From Thalassia testudinum (lineage: Eukaryota; Streptophyta; Magnoliopsida; Alismatales; Hydrocharitaceae), in contig JAZHRO010000002.1 of assembly GCA_037157565.1 (NCBI GenBank), forward strand, positions 73,768,001 to 73,832,000: a stretch of DNA of 64,000 nucleotides, read 5' to 3'. The first letter of the stretch is position 1, and each line of letters opens with the position of its first letter. Positions 1 to 10,281 of this stretch are shown here, piece after piece. Under the pieces are notes generated by a model that saw only the letters and a list, made by a program, of their open reading frames with translations, did no database searches and had not been told where the DNA came from. The translations under genes and the position numbers were made by a program.

Positions 1-750
1 CGAAGACCCCTACACGGTAGAGCGTCCCCACGGGTTACAGGGTTTCCCCCACCCGACCTCTCTTGTCACTGCGGTTCCAGGTAGACCAGAATGGGGATCT
101 TGACCTCTTAAGTCTACCAATTTTAAGATCAGGGTGCTTAAGGTTTCACTTGAACTTTAGTCTTTTAAGTGCAAAGAGTGACCTAATTTAAGGTTGGTTG
201 ACCCAAGGGGTCAACTTTACCTCTTGTTTTCTTTGAGAGCTTTTAGGTCCTGTCTTTTAGGGTTCAAGTGTTTAGAGAGCCAATTGTTTTAGGTTTTCTT
301 TGAATAGGTATTTTCAGACAAGGGCTTGGGCACACTTCATTTTGTTTTCTCAATTCTTGCTTAAGGAGTGTGTCTCTAAATCCCTAGTGTTGGATCCTAG
401 GTTGGCTCTACTTGGTCCAGTTAATTCTTTGTTGGGTAATTAGGGCTCAAGCAAGAATGTGCTAGCCCTTAAATACCCTTAATAGTGTGCAGGAGTAATG
501 AGTTGAAAACATGCAACTCTTTATGGTTACTAAGTATGGAAGACAGGTTAGCCCTATATTGCTTGCTCTTTTCTTTTCTTCCTCTTTAGAGTTTAGGGGT
601 TAATAGCAAGAGGAAAAAATTTTACCTGTCCTCGGAGGTGGTTGTCGTGCGGTTGCTTGTTTTCTTGATTTCCTGTAGCTGCACAAAAGAGAGGAGATTA
701 TCAGAAACTAAAAAGAAACAGGAATGTTTACCTCTAGAATAGCCGTTGCT

Positions 751-767
751 CCCCGGCAACGGCGCCA
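751..767 (-). other. Primer binding site, tRNA-Asp type (Athila-1)
   Basis: The + strand reads CCCCGGCAACGGCGCCA, the 3' end of plant tRNA-Asp(GUC) including CCA. The minus strand is therefore the primer binding site of an element transcribed leftward. It sits six bases from the LTR edge, as expected. tRNA-Asp priming is typical of Athila elements. Confidence 0.9.
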
Positions 768-772
768 AAAAC

Positions 773-3465
773 TGGTGGGGGGCTGCCTTCCTCTATAGTT
801 TTATTATTTCGTCGTAGTATAGTATAGAGGGAGGTGATTACCAGTTTAATACAATTTGTTACTCGGAAATAAAGAGTTCCCGAGGTCGAACTCATGGAGC
901 AAGTTGTATTCTAGGGGTACAAGTTTCTTTTACAAAAATAAAGAAAGAGAGAGAGAGAGAATTTGTTGGCATTTTCTTCTTTTCTCTTTGCTTCTCCGCT
1001 TCTTCCTTCTCAGATCTTCTGCTCTCTTCTTTTTGTTCTTCTTCTTCTTCTTTCTTTCTTCTTTCTTCTGCAGAGCGGTCCTGTTCTTCTTCTTCTTCTT
1101 TCTTTCTTCTTTTCGTTTCTTCCGATCTTCTTCTCGTGCTCTTTTTCTTCTTTCAGTTCTTGTCTTGGCCTCTCTGCGTTCTCCTCTGCCTCGCCTTCCT
1201 TCTCCTTCCTTGCCTTCAGGACGTCGTCTGATTTTCCAATCAGACGACTTAAACCGCCGCTGCTACAGTGCCGCTCGGTGATCCTCCTTCCTTCAGCCTT
1301 CGTCTTCTTCCACGGTTCTTCTTCACCTGTGCCTGCACACTTACACAGCTTGATCAGAGAGGGGCAAAACCTATCTCTACCCTCCCCCCGCGTCTCTCTC
1401 TCACAGAATCCGCTCATAGGATAGCTCTCCCAGAGCTGCCGGGTAGCCGGGTACGGGTCGCGCCCGGGTCCAGGCCCACCGGCGTGCGTGGTGGGCGAGG
1501 AGTGCAGGTCAGTCTAAGTCGGGTCGGGCCAGGTCCACGAGGCATGAGCGCGGACGAGACCGGGTCGAGCGAGCGAGTGAGTGAGAGGGACCTCACCCCG
1601 TGCTCAGGAGGCAACGAGCATAAGGCGCTTTTTGCCTTTATGCAGGCGCTCTCCTCTGAAAGGTTACGAGGTGGGACTAAATGTCCCACCCCAATTTGGG
1701 TGCCTGCGCGGAGGAAGCAGCGGCAGTCGAGGCGAAGCGCGGGGGCTTCGCGCGAGAGCTTCGCTTCAACTGCAGCCTAACGCTTTGCCGAAGTGCCCCC
1801 GCACAGCCTGGGAGGGTGACCTGGGCGCTTCGCACCTGGGGCAGCAGGTGAAGAAGCTGCTTCGCTTCAACAATGGCAGCGACGAGCGCAGGTACCTGCC
1901 CACAGAAAAACGGCCTCTCGGCCCGATCAGAAACGCGGAGGACCTTCGCCGTGGCACGGCGAAGGTGGTCGGGGGGTGTGCAGGCGGCGGGGAGGAGCCT
2001 AAGGGCTGCCCTAGGTCGGACTGTGGGTCGGAAGATGGGTTTGTTCGGTGGAGTTGCAGAGGGTGATGTGGGGGAAGTGGAAGGGCGGAGGTTGATCAGG
2101 GTGAGGAGGCGGAGGTTCTGCGGTGGTCGACGAGCCGTGTGGGTTGCTGGAGTGATGGGAGCGGCTCGCCGGAGGATGGCCGGAGGCGGAGAAGTTGAGG
2201 GTGAGTGGTCGGAATCGAGGGCGACAGTAGATGTTTAAAGTGAGGAAAAGGAAGAGGGGAGGAAGAAGAGGAGTTCTACCTACTTAGCAGGACGAGGAGG
2301 GGCCGGAGCGGGCGACAGTCGTATCGACTGTCGCCGGAGAAGAAGATGCCCGGGGGAAGGGGCGGCGGCGAGCAGAGGGCCGGAGAGGCGCCAGCTAGGT
2401 GCGGCGTGGCGCGGGAAGAGCAGGGGAAGAAGTCTCTGCTGCTGGTATTGCGGCAGAGCGAAGAGGAGGAGGAAGAACCGCCGGAGCTGGTGGGCGTCTG
2501 CCGGAGTGAGAAGAGAGGAAAGTTGGGGGTTTTCTCCGTCAGATCCGAGCTGGGAAGAACGGTGGAGCGACGGGGGTATTTATAGGGACCGAATCAGGGA
2601 GGAAGGCGGAGGGAGACGACGTGTCTCCCTCGCCGGAGGACGCCGGAGATGGAAACCCATACCGTCCGTGCGTTCGCACGGCCGGTATGGTGGGTTACAG
2701 CGACCAGGGGGGTGTCCCTGCGACGGCTGACGACGCAGGGCACCCCCGGTTTACTTGCCAGACTCTCCCCGTCACCCTGCGCGGCGCCATGCTCCGCGCA
2801 AGGTCGCCGGAGCATGGTGCTGGCAGGTTTTGCAGGGGGGACCTGAACGCAAAGAACGAAGGAGAGTTAGGGGCCAAAATGCGAGGGTTCAAAAGTTGAG
2901 GGCCAAAAAGTAAATATATGAGGACCAAAGTGTAAAGTTGGTCAAGAAGGTTTCTTCTTAGGCTCAGGTTTTTATACATGACTAATTAGGACCTAAGGAA
3001 TCTGATGGTGAATTTTATTTCTAGATTAAACCTTGTTTGACTGGTCAATTTACGCAAAAACCCAAATTAAGTTATTAATTGGGTATGGTTCTCAATGTAG
3101 GTCAAGATGGGTTCCTAAGGTCAAATTGAAGGTTCTAAACCCTAGAGATTATTTTTCTATGAATTTTAGAGGGTTTATTCCATTTTTGCTTTGCCTTGAA
3201 CCTCGTGACTTGAATTGCTGTAGCCCTTGCTAGATCATCTCATCCCACTTTTATTCTTATTAAGTTGCTTTGACCTATGTTTGGACCCTAAATTACCCTG
3301 TATGCAGATTATACTGGTAAAATTGCATTTTTACCCCTTATGACTTGTTTTCTCCTTAAACTCAAAATTCTCTGAGTTAAGCCTTTCCTTGAGTTATGCA
3401 GGAGCTTTTATCCTTTGTATTGGGTCAAAATGAGCTAGTTATGGCTCATGATGAGGTTCTCATCA
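773..3465 (-). repeat. 5' LTR of Athila-1
   Basis: On the + strand the LTR runs from TG (773; 776 is also possible) to CTCATCA, about 2693 bp. Landmarks in the same order as in the other family-A LTRs are a polypyrimidine block (960-1200), an 11-bp stem with a TTCC loop (1223-1248), CG-rich blocks, a minus-strand TATA box, a 34-bp palindrome (2657-2690) and an AT-rich tail with AAACCCTA-like motifs. The first 200 bp differ from the Athila-3 LTR, so this is a related but distinct subfamily. Long ORFs here are low-complexity shadows. Confidence 0.85.
2577..2584 (-). promoter_or_regulatory. TATA box of the Athila-1 LTR promoter
   Basis: The minus strand reads TATAAATA. The matching place in Athila-3 LTRs reads TATAAAA (26891-26897 and 37816-37822). 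The position and strand agree with leftward transcription of the element. The start site is not visible directly. Confidence 0.6.
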
Positions 3466-6400
3466 GATTCCAACCAGACGTCTGGGAAGACGTCTGGAGG
3501 TCTGTCCAGACGTCTGAAAGGTGAGTTATTTTCATACCTTCTTCCTTTCCTACGACCGTCCGTACTGAGAGAGAGAAATGGGTACGCGCAGGTTCGGGGA
3601 TTCGCATCCAACGCGAATCAGACGTCTGGCTGCAGTGCCCGACGACGGGAACGACTTCCAGACGTCCTGGGTGACCATCGGACGTCTGGGAACTAGGCCA
3701 AATGCCCCCACAGGCTTCTGGACGTCTGAGAGACCACGCAGAGCAAAGGTAACCCCTGATCCACTTTTTAAGACATCTGGAATAAGTTCCAGACGTCTGA
3801 TTTTGCACTGTTTCGTCGTTTTCGACCCGTTTAGGGTCCGTTCGGAGTCTGTTTTCCACGTTTCGAGTTACGTGCTTTTCGGAATTACATCCTCTACCCA
3901 TCTACAGTAGCTAATACTGTTTTGAGAAATTCCTTGTGTTTGATCCTTGTGATAGGACCCCGTTCCGTTGCAGTCTCGAGGGTTGCGGAGGCACGCGGGA
4001 TTCCCGACCACGCCCCTAGTCCGGCTGTTGTAACCGGTAGAGTGGCATTTAAGTTTATTAGCATAATCTGTTAAATTATGGAACCATAAATAGAACCTAG
4101 GACATTGCATGAATCCTAGGAATGAGAAACGAGATTGAATGATAGATCCTAGGGTGTTGCATAAATCCTAGGGCTGGAAAAGTAGATTGTATGATAGATC
4201 CTAGGATATGACATGAATCCTAGGATGGGAAAACTAGTGGAATATGTGAACACTGCAGTCTTAAAAATGTGGAAAAGAAATAATAGCTGCCTGTAAATTT
4301 GTTTAAACAGCTGCCTGTTATGAATAAATGAACATGATTAAGAATATGGGATGTATGAACGTGAAACTGGAAAGGTGAAATCGGAATGCACTGAGTTAAA
4401 GAGCTGGAACCCTACGGGGAATTAGGAGTAGAACTCCTGGAAAGTGAATGGAATAGAATTGGGGAAGTGAGCTGGTGTAACGAATGCACGCCCCAGACGT
4501 ATTTTAAGACATCTGGGAGGTGGCCCAGACGTCGGACCAGACGTCTGGGGTCACTTCCAGACGTCTTACCAGACGTCTGGGATCGTTTCCAGACGTCTGG
4601 AAATCGGTTATTTTCGACACGCGCGGGTCGTCTGCGCGCCTGAGTGCGCAGACCGCATATTCGCTCCTGCAGCTACAGATTCTCGCCGCTGCAGTCTCTC
4701 TCTCTCTCCTCCTCGCGCGGCCTTAAAAGGCCACGCGCTCTCTCCCGTCGCCTCCACCCCTTTCCTCTTCTCCTTCCAGTGCGCGAGAGCGAGAGTGGGC
4801 GCGGGGTTGCTGCGGCGGCGACGGCCGCAGTGTGTGCGGAGGGGTTGTTGCGTACGTGAGCGGCGCTCAGCCGTGAGGGCGAGCTCGTCGGGGCTGCCAG
4901 GGCCGGCCGGCGGGGAGCGTAGCGGGCGTGGAACGACGCGGGAAGCCTGCTGCGGCTCGAGCAGTAGGCGCACGAGGTGCGACGCGGGCACCGTCGCGAG
5001 CGGAGGGCGAGTCGCGCCCTGGTTCTGGAAAAATTTCCAGAATCAGACGTCTGTGCTGATAGCCAGACGGCGAGGTCGACATCTGGAAGACTGTCCAGAC
5101 GTCTGAAAGGTGAGTTTTCCGTCTTCTTCTTCCTTCTTGTCGACTGACCGTACTGAGGGAGGGAGATGGGTGTGCGCAGGCTCGGTGATTCGCCATCCAA
5201 CTCGAATTAGACGTCTGGCTGTAGTACCAGACAGCGGGAGTGACCTCTAGACGTCCGGGGTGACCATCAGACGACTGGGAACTAGGCCAGACGTCCCCGC
5301 AGGCTTCTGGACGTCTGAGAGATTACACAGAACAAGGTAATTCTCTGATCCACTTTTTAAGACATCTGGAAGAAGTTCCAGACGTCTAATTTTGCACAGT
5401 GTCGTCGTTTTCGACCCGTTGAGTGCCCGTTCGGGTTCCGTTTTCTGCGTTTCGAGTTGCGTTCTTTCCAGAATTAAATCCTCTACCCGTCTACAGTAGC
5501 TATACACTGTTTTGAGACACTCCTTGTGTTTGATCCTTGTGATAGGATCTCATTCCGTTGCAGTCTTGGGGGTCGCGGAGGCAAGCGGGATTCCCGATCA
5601 CGCCCCCATTACTCCCGTCGTACCTGGTAGAGTGGCTTTTAAGTATAACCTGTTAAATTGTGGAATCATAAATAGAACCTAGGACATTTTATGAATCCTA
5701 GGAATGAAAAACAGATTGAATGTTAGATCCTAGGTGTTGCATGAATCATAGGGCTGAAAAACTAGATTGTATGATAGATCCTAGGATACGGCATGAATCC
5801 TAGGACGGGAAAACTAGTGGAACAGATGAATACTGCAGTATTGGAAAAATGGAAAGGAACAAATAGCTGCCTGTAATGGAATTAACAGCTGCCTGTTGAA
5901 TAAATAAACGTGTTTGAGAACATGGATTGTGATAACGTGAAACTGGAAGGTGAAACTTAGACGTTCTGAGCTGGAACCCTACGGGGAAGTAGGAGTAGAA
6001 CTCCTGGAAAGTGAATGGAATGGTATTGGGGAAGTGAGCTGGCCCTTGAGTACGGAGTACCAAGGAGAGCGACTGTCCCCCTGTTTAGTGCAGAGCGGAG
6101 CCAGCTGCCACAGGGACCCGGGGTTAGGACTGGCCACTCTGTACCGACTTGCTGGCCCTCGCGTATGTAGTACCGAGGAGAGCTACTAGTGTAGGGAGGT
6201 ACTAGCTACCCCACGGGCCCCGGGGTTCTGCTAGCCTCCCACACCGACTTGTTAGGCCCGCTGGGGCAAACCAGGGTAGTCAGGCGAGGGTGCGCGGACT
6301 GTGGAGGGGCAAGGCCCCTGTTTGGTTACTGTGGAGGGGTTGGACCCCTGTTACTGAGAGGGCTCTGCTCTGTACTGGTTCCGTGCTGTGCTTTGGGCGC

Positions 6401-8272
6401 ACCCGTTAACGGAAACGACTGACCGCGTGCCAGTGCGGGTTAGCTACCCATGCGTTTACTACGCGTGCCGTAGTCATCATTACGTTTGTCAGTGACCTTG
6501 GGGTGGTTGAGTGAGAGTAGGATCACCACGGGGGACTCTCCTGGCCAGGAGAGCACCACGTGCTACTTCTACTGTTCGGAAAAGACTGCAATCAAGATCG
6601 TTCCCACGAGGAACATTTGAGATCAAGTGAAAGATCTGAGAAATAGATAAATCGTGAGATAATTGAAAGACTTAAATAAGGAAAGTAACATAACTTAACA
6701 GCTACTGCACACTCTACTGTTTCTTTAGTTTAGTTGCCACTCTACTCAGCGTTTTGCTGACGTGTTACACTCGTTACCTTTCAGGACCAGGTGTTGAGCA
6801 GCCAGGGTCAGCGGCTGCAGAGGACGCTGGGCCGAGAAGGGTCCAGTAGAGTTACCACTGTTTCTTGTACCTCTTTTTGTTCCGTTATAGTGAGTAGTTC
6901 TTGTTTCCGCTGTACTTTTCTTTACCTGCAGTTCATATTTAGTTATGAATGTTGTTCTACTGTTGTGGTGGTATATACTGTAGTAGTTTCTTTCCTTGCT
7001 GCTGTATTTTCTTACTGTTAGTTATATTCATGTTGAATGTGGTTTATTTTACTGCTCTTTTGGTTACTTCCTCGTTGGACGACTAGGTCTTGGGATTAGT
7101 TGAGTCGGTCCGGTTCTCGTGTCTCGTGGGGGCTCGGGAACCGGGTCGTTACAGCTGGCCCTTGAGTACGGAGTACCAAGGAGAGCGACTATCCCCCTGT
7201 TTAGTGCAGAGCGGAGCCAGCCGCCCCAGGGACACGGGTTTAGGACTGGCCACTCTGTACTGACTTGCTGGCCCTCGTGTACGTAGTACCAAGGAGAGCT
7301 ACTAGTGTAGGGAGGTACTAGCTACCCCACGGGCCCCGGGGTTCTGCTAGCCTCCTACACCGACTTGTTAGGCCCACTGGGGCAAACCAGGGTAGTCAGG
7401 CGAGGGTGCGCGGACTGTGGAGGGGCAAGGCCCCTATTTGGTTACTGTGGAGGGGTTTGACCCCTGTTACTGAGAGGGCTCTGCCCTGTACTGGTTCCGT
7501 GCTGTGCTTTGGGCGCACCCGTTAAAGGAAACGACTGACCGCGTGCCAGTGCGGGTTAGCTACCCGTGCGTTTACCGCGCGTGCCGTAGTCACCGTTACG
7601 TCTGTCAGTGACCTTGGGGTGGTTGACTGAGAGTAGGATCACCACGGGGGACTCTCCCGGCAAGGAGAGCACCACGTGCTACTTCTACTGTTCGGAAAAG
7701 ACTGCAATCAAGATCGTTCCCATGAGGAACATTCGAGATCAAGTGAAGGATCTGAGGAATAGATAAATTGTGAAACAATAGAAAGACGCAAATAAAGGAA
7801 GAAAGAAAATTAAAACAGCTACTGTACACTTTACTGTTTCTTTAGTTTAGCTGCCACTCTACTCAGTGTTTTGCTGACGTGTTACACTCGTTACCTTTCA
7901 GAACCAGGTGTTGAGCAGCCAGGGTCAGCGGCTGCAGAGGACGCTGGGCCGAGTAGGGTCCAGTAGAGTTACCACTGTTCTCTTGTACCTCTTTTTGGTT
8001 CCACTGTAGTGAGTAGTTCTTATTTCCGCAGTACTTTTCTTTACCTGCAGTTCATATTATGCTATGAATGTTGTTCTACTGTTGTGGTGGTACATACTAT
8101 AGTGGTTTCTTTCCTTACTGCTGTATTTTCTTACTGTTAGTTATATTCATGTTGAATGTGGTTTATTTTACTGCTCTTTTGGTTACTTCCTCGTTGGACG
8201 ACCAGGTCTTGGGTTTAGTCGAGTCGGTCCGGTTCTCGTGTCTTGTAGGGACTTGGGAATCGGGTTGTTACA
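3466..8272 (+). repeat. LTR-B1: family-B LTR, partial, interrupted by LTR-B2
   Basis: This is the distal part of a family-B LTR. Its 5' part is cut off by Athila-1 at 3465 and should reappear left of the window. It runs 3466-4475, is interrupted by LTR-B2 (4476-7153), and resumes to end at 8272 with the family terminus GGGTTGTTACA. Immediately after 8272 the sequence is Athila-2 pol (RNase H region), so B1 most likely inserted into Athila-2. It carries many CAGACGTCTG-type palindromes (for example around 3475-3515 and 3620-3800). No coding sequence of its own is present. Confidence 0.8.
4476..7153 (+). mobile_element. LTR-B2: solo family-B LTR
   Basis: A complete solo LTR of 2678 bp, from TGTAACGAATGC to GGGTCGTTACA, flanked by the 5-bp target duplication GCTGG (4471-4475 and 7154-7158). 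The flanking halves join into a continuous LTR-B1, proving nested insertion rather than tandem duplication. It has a palindrome-dense head (4490-4610), a CTTAAAAGG core (about 4723), a GC-rich middle, a second palindrome block (5040-5390) and a distal part shared with B1, B3 and B4. Solo LTRs form by recombination between the two LTRs of one element. No internal region or gene is present. Confidence 0.9.
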
Positions 8273-9276
8273 CCACGGGTTCCCATCTATTTTCTGCCCT
8301 AGTACCGCACTTACAGCGTAATCAGATGTATCGCACATGATCTTAAAGGGTTGGGACCAATCAGGGGGCTATGAGATAGGTGCTTAGGTAACTCGATCAC
8401 GTAGGATCTCAAATGCTTAAGTGCATTCCTTGGTGATTTCAAAAGGGACATCCTTAGGTAGAAGATTAGTCAGGAGGCACGTGATTTTTGAGAAATCGGG
8501 GATGAATCGATGGTAAAAATTGACGTGCCCAAGGAAGGATTGGATGTCTTTGACCGAGCTAGGCATAAGGAGTTTGGAAATCAAATTCTCGTTGGCTCAA
8601 TCAACCTGGATGCCCTTTTCAGAGATAAGATGTCCCAGAACTATTCCCTCAAGTACCATGAAGTGGCTCTTTTCCCAGGAAAGAACCAAGTTCACGTCAA
8701 TGCACTGCCTAAGGATCTGGACCAAGTGAAGGAGGCAATCGTCAAATGATTCACCAAATACCGAGAAGTTGTCCATGAAGACTTCAAGGTACTCACCTAC
8801 ATAACTGAGAATATGGCAAGGATGCACTGCTGAAAAGTAGAGGGTGCATTGCAGAGACCGAACGACATCCTTTGGAATGCGTAAGTTCTGAAGGGGCAGG
8901 TGAAGGTGGTCTTTTCTTGGTCCTCGGGATGGATTGCAACCTGATTATAACCGAGGTACCCATCTAGAAAGCAAAAGAATCGATTTCCCACTAGTGTCTC
9001 GAGAATCTGATCAATGAACGGTAGTGGGAAATGATCCTTCTTCGTGGAGGAATTGAGTCTTCTGTAATCAATGCAAACTCTCCACGAGTTTGCTATATGG
9101 GTTGGTATGGCTTCTCCGGTTCCAGTCGTGATGACGGTGAGCCTTGCCCTTTTAGGAATAACCTGGATTGGACTCACCCACCGACTGTTGGAGATCGGAT
9201 AGATGATCCCTGCATCTAACAACTTGATAATCTCCTTTTTCACGACATCCTGCAGATTGGGATTCAGGCACCTCTA
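8273..9276 (-). pseudogene. Athila-2 pol fragment: reverse transcriptase and start of RNase H
   Basis: Read on the minus strand. After a TAG at 9274-9276 (Gln in the family, in the motif SREMQRRLNPN) comes the RT core, with LLDAGIIYPIS, WRVCIDYRRLN, PFIDQILE, FLDGYLGYNQ and FGLCNAPSTFQ. It then shifts frame near 8797-8827 and reaches the catalytic box, which reads F-M-D-N instead of F-M-D-D (8768-8776). RNase H connection sequence continues to 8273, where LTR-B1 cuts it off. The best match within the window is the same region of Athila-3. It is a relic with a nonsense codon, a frameshift and an active-site change. Confidence 0.85.
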
Positions 9277-10281
9277 CATTTCACGGGATGGTCGTGAGCC
9301 CTCTTCAGTGTAGATGTGGTGTGTGTAGTATGAGGGGCTGATACCGATGAGATTGTCGAGGGTCCATCCAATGGCTCTTCGATGTTGCTGGAGAACAAAA
9401 ATCAGGCATGTTTCCTGATTAGGTGTGAGTCGGGAGTTGATAATCACAGGAAACGTCTGATTGGAACCCAAAAAGACGTACTTGAGATGATCGGGAAGAG
9501 GCTTTAATTCTAAAATTGGGTTTTCAGCAGCAGCAGGTAATTCCATATGGGTATCAGGAGCAAAGGAAGGAGCTATGGGTGTGTCTAGGTTGAGTTCGGG
9601 CTCCTCTAATTGCAGGTTTTGATCCTCTTGTGGTTGATCAAAAATAGTTGGGTTCTCTATGAAGTTGTCAACTGCTACTTCAATATCGCAAATTTGTTCT
9701 ATGACTCCACAATTAATTCCTTGTTGGGCCTTAAAGATGTTGATCTTTAGTGTCTTGCTCCCAAATTTCAATTCGGTTTGGCCCTCCTCACAATTGATAT
9801 TGGCCCTAGCAGTGGCCAGAAAGGGTCTCCCTAATATGATCGGTGTATTCTTCACATTCTCAGGAGCATCCATGTCTAAAACGATGAAATTCACTGGAAG
9901 ATAATAATCATGCACCCTAACTATAACATCCTCAAGAATTCCTTTTGGTGACTTAATTGACCGATCTGCTAGTTGTAAAGTCATTTCAGTTGGTTTAAGT
10001 TCAAGTTCCTCGAAGTAGTCTAGTAGGGATGTGGGTATCAAATTTATGGAGACTCCTAAGTCTAATAAAGCTTGGTCAAATCGTATATCACCGATTTCAC
10101 AGGAGATCAAAGGGGTGCCTGGGTCTTTTGCCGTAGGCGGGAGTTTGCTTAAAATGACAGAGCTGGCTTGCTTTAACAGTATAATCGGATTCCCATCTTT
10201 GGTTTGCAGCTTATGCTTTGGTGTACATACATCTTTCAAAAATCGTGCGTAAGCTGGTATGTGGCGTATCGCATCCATCAA
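9277..10281 (-). pseudogene. Athila-2 gag-pol part: aspartic protease and RT N-terminus
   Basis: An open stretch of 335 codons (its TAG is at 9274-9276). The retropepsin-like motif is A-L-L-D-L-G-V-S-I-N-L-I-P and the flap/substrate side is I-I-L-G-R-P-F-L-A-T-A, both typical of Athila-type proteases; the usual DLGAS box has Val for Ala. An acidic linker rich in Pro and Glu follows, then the RT entry motif IGWTLDNLIGISPS. In a working element it would be part of one Gag-Pol polyprotein, cleaved by this protease. Its upstream neighbour is gag; its downstream neighbour is RT, beyond the nonsense codon. Confidence 0.8.

Larger units (their letters stand above)
1..3465 (-). mobile_element. Athila-1: 5' end of an Athila-type Ty3/gypsy element (partial)
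   Basis: This is the 5' end of a minus-strand Athila-type retrotransposon; its gag-pol lies beyond the left edge. Positions 1-750 are the untranslated leader, closely matching the leader of the complete copy (from about 35260 upward). A tRNA-Asp primer site and a 2.69-kb 5' LTR follow. The LTR ends at 3465, where the sequence switches in one step to family-B LTR, so this element inserted into LTR-B1. The target duplication expected to match GATTC (3466-3470) would be off the left edge. No long ORF is expected or seen in this part. Confidence 0.85.

Noticed and set aside
751..767. tRNA-Asp gene
   Set aside because: Only the 3' 17 bases match; there is no cloverleaf. It is a retrotransposon primer site, as at 36052 and 15939.
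963..1424. Overlapping Ser/Phe/Leu-rich ORFs on both strands, up to 153 codons
   Set aside because: They translate a TTCTTC-type polypyrimidine tract of the Athila-1 LTR; no domain and no coding bias.
4490..4610. Short regular repeats suggesting a CRISPR-like array
   Set aside because: The repeats are 10-12-bp palindromes with irregular spacing within a plant LTR; there are no uniform spacers and no cas genes.
6041..8272. Tandem duplication of a 1.1-kb unit
   Set aside because: Explained by LTR-B2 nested in LTR-B1 with GCTGG target duplications.
8510..8749. + strand 79-codon ORF that looks protein-like
   Set aside because: It is the mirror of the reverse transcriptase coding strand of Athila-2.
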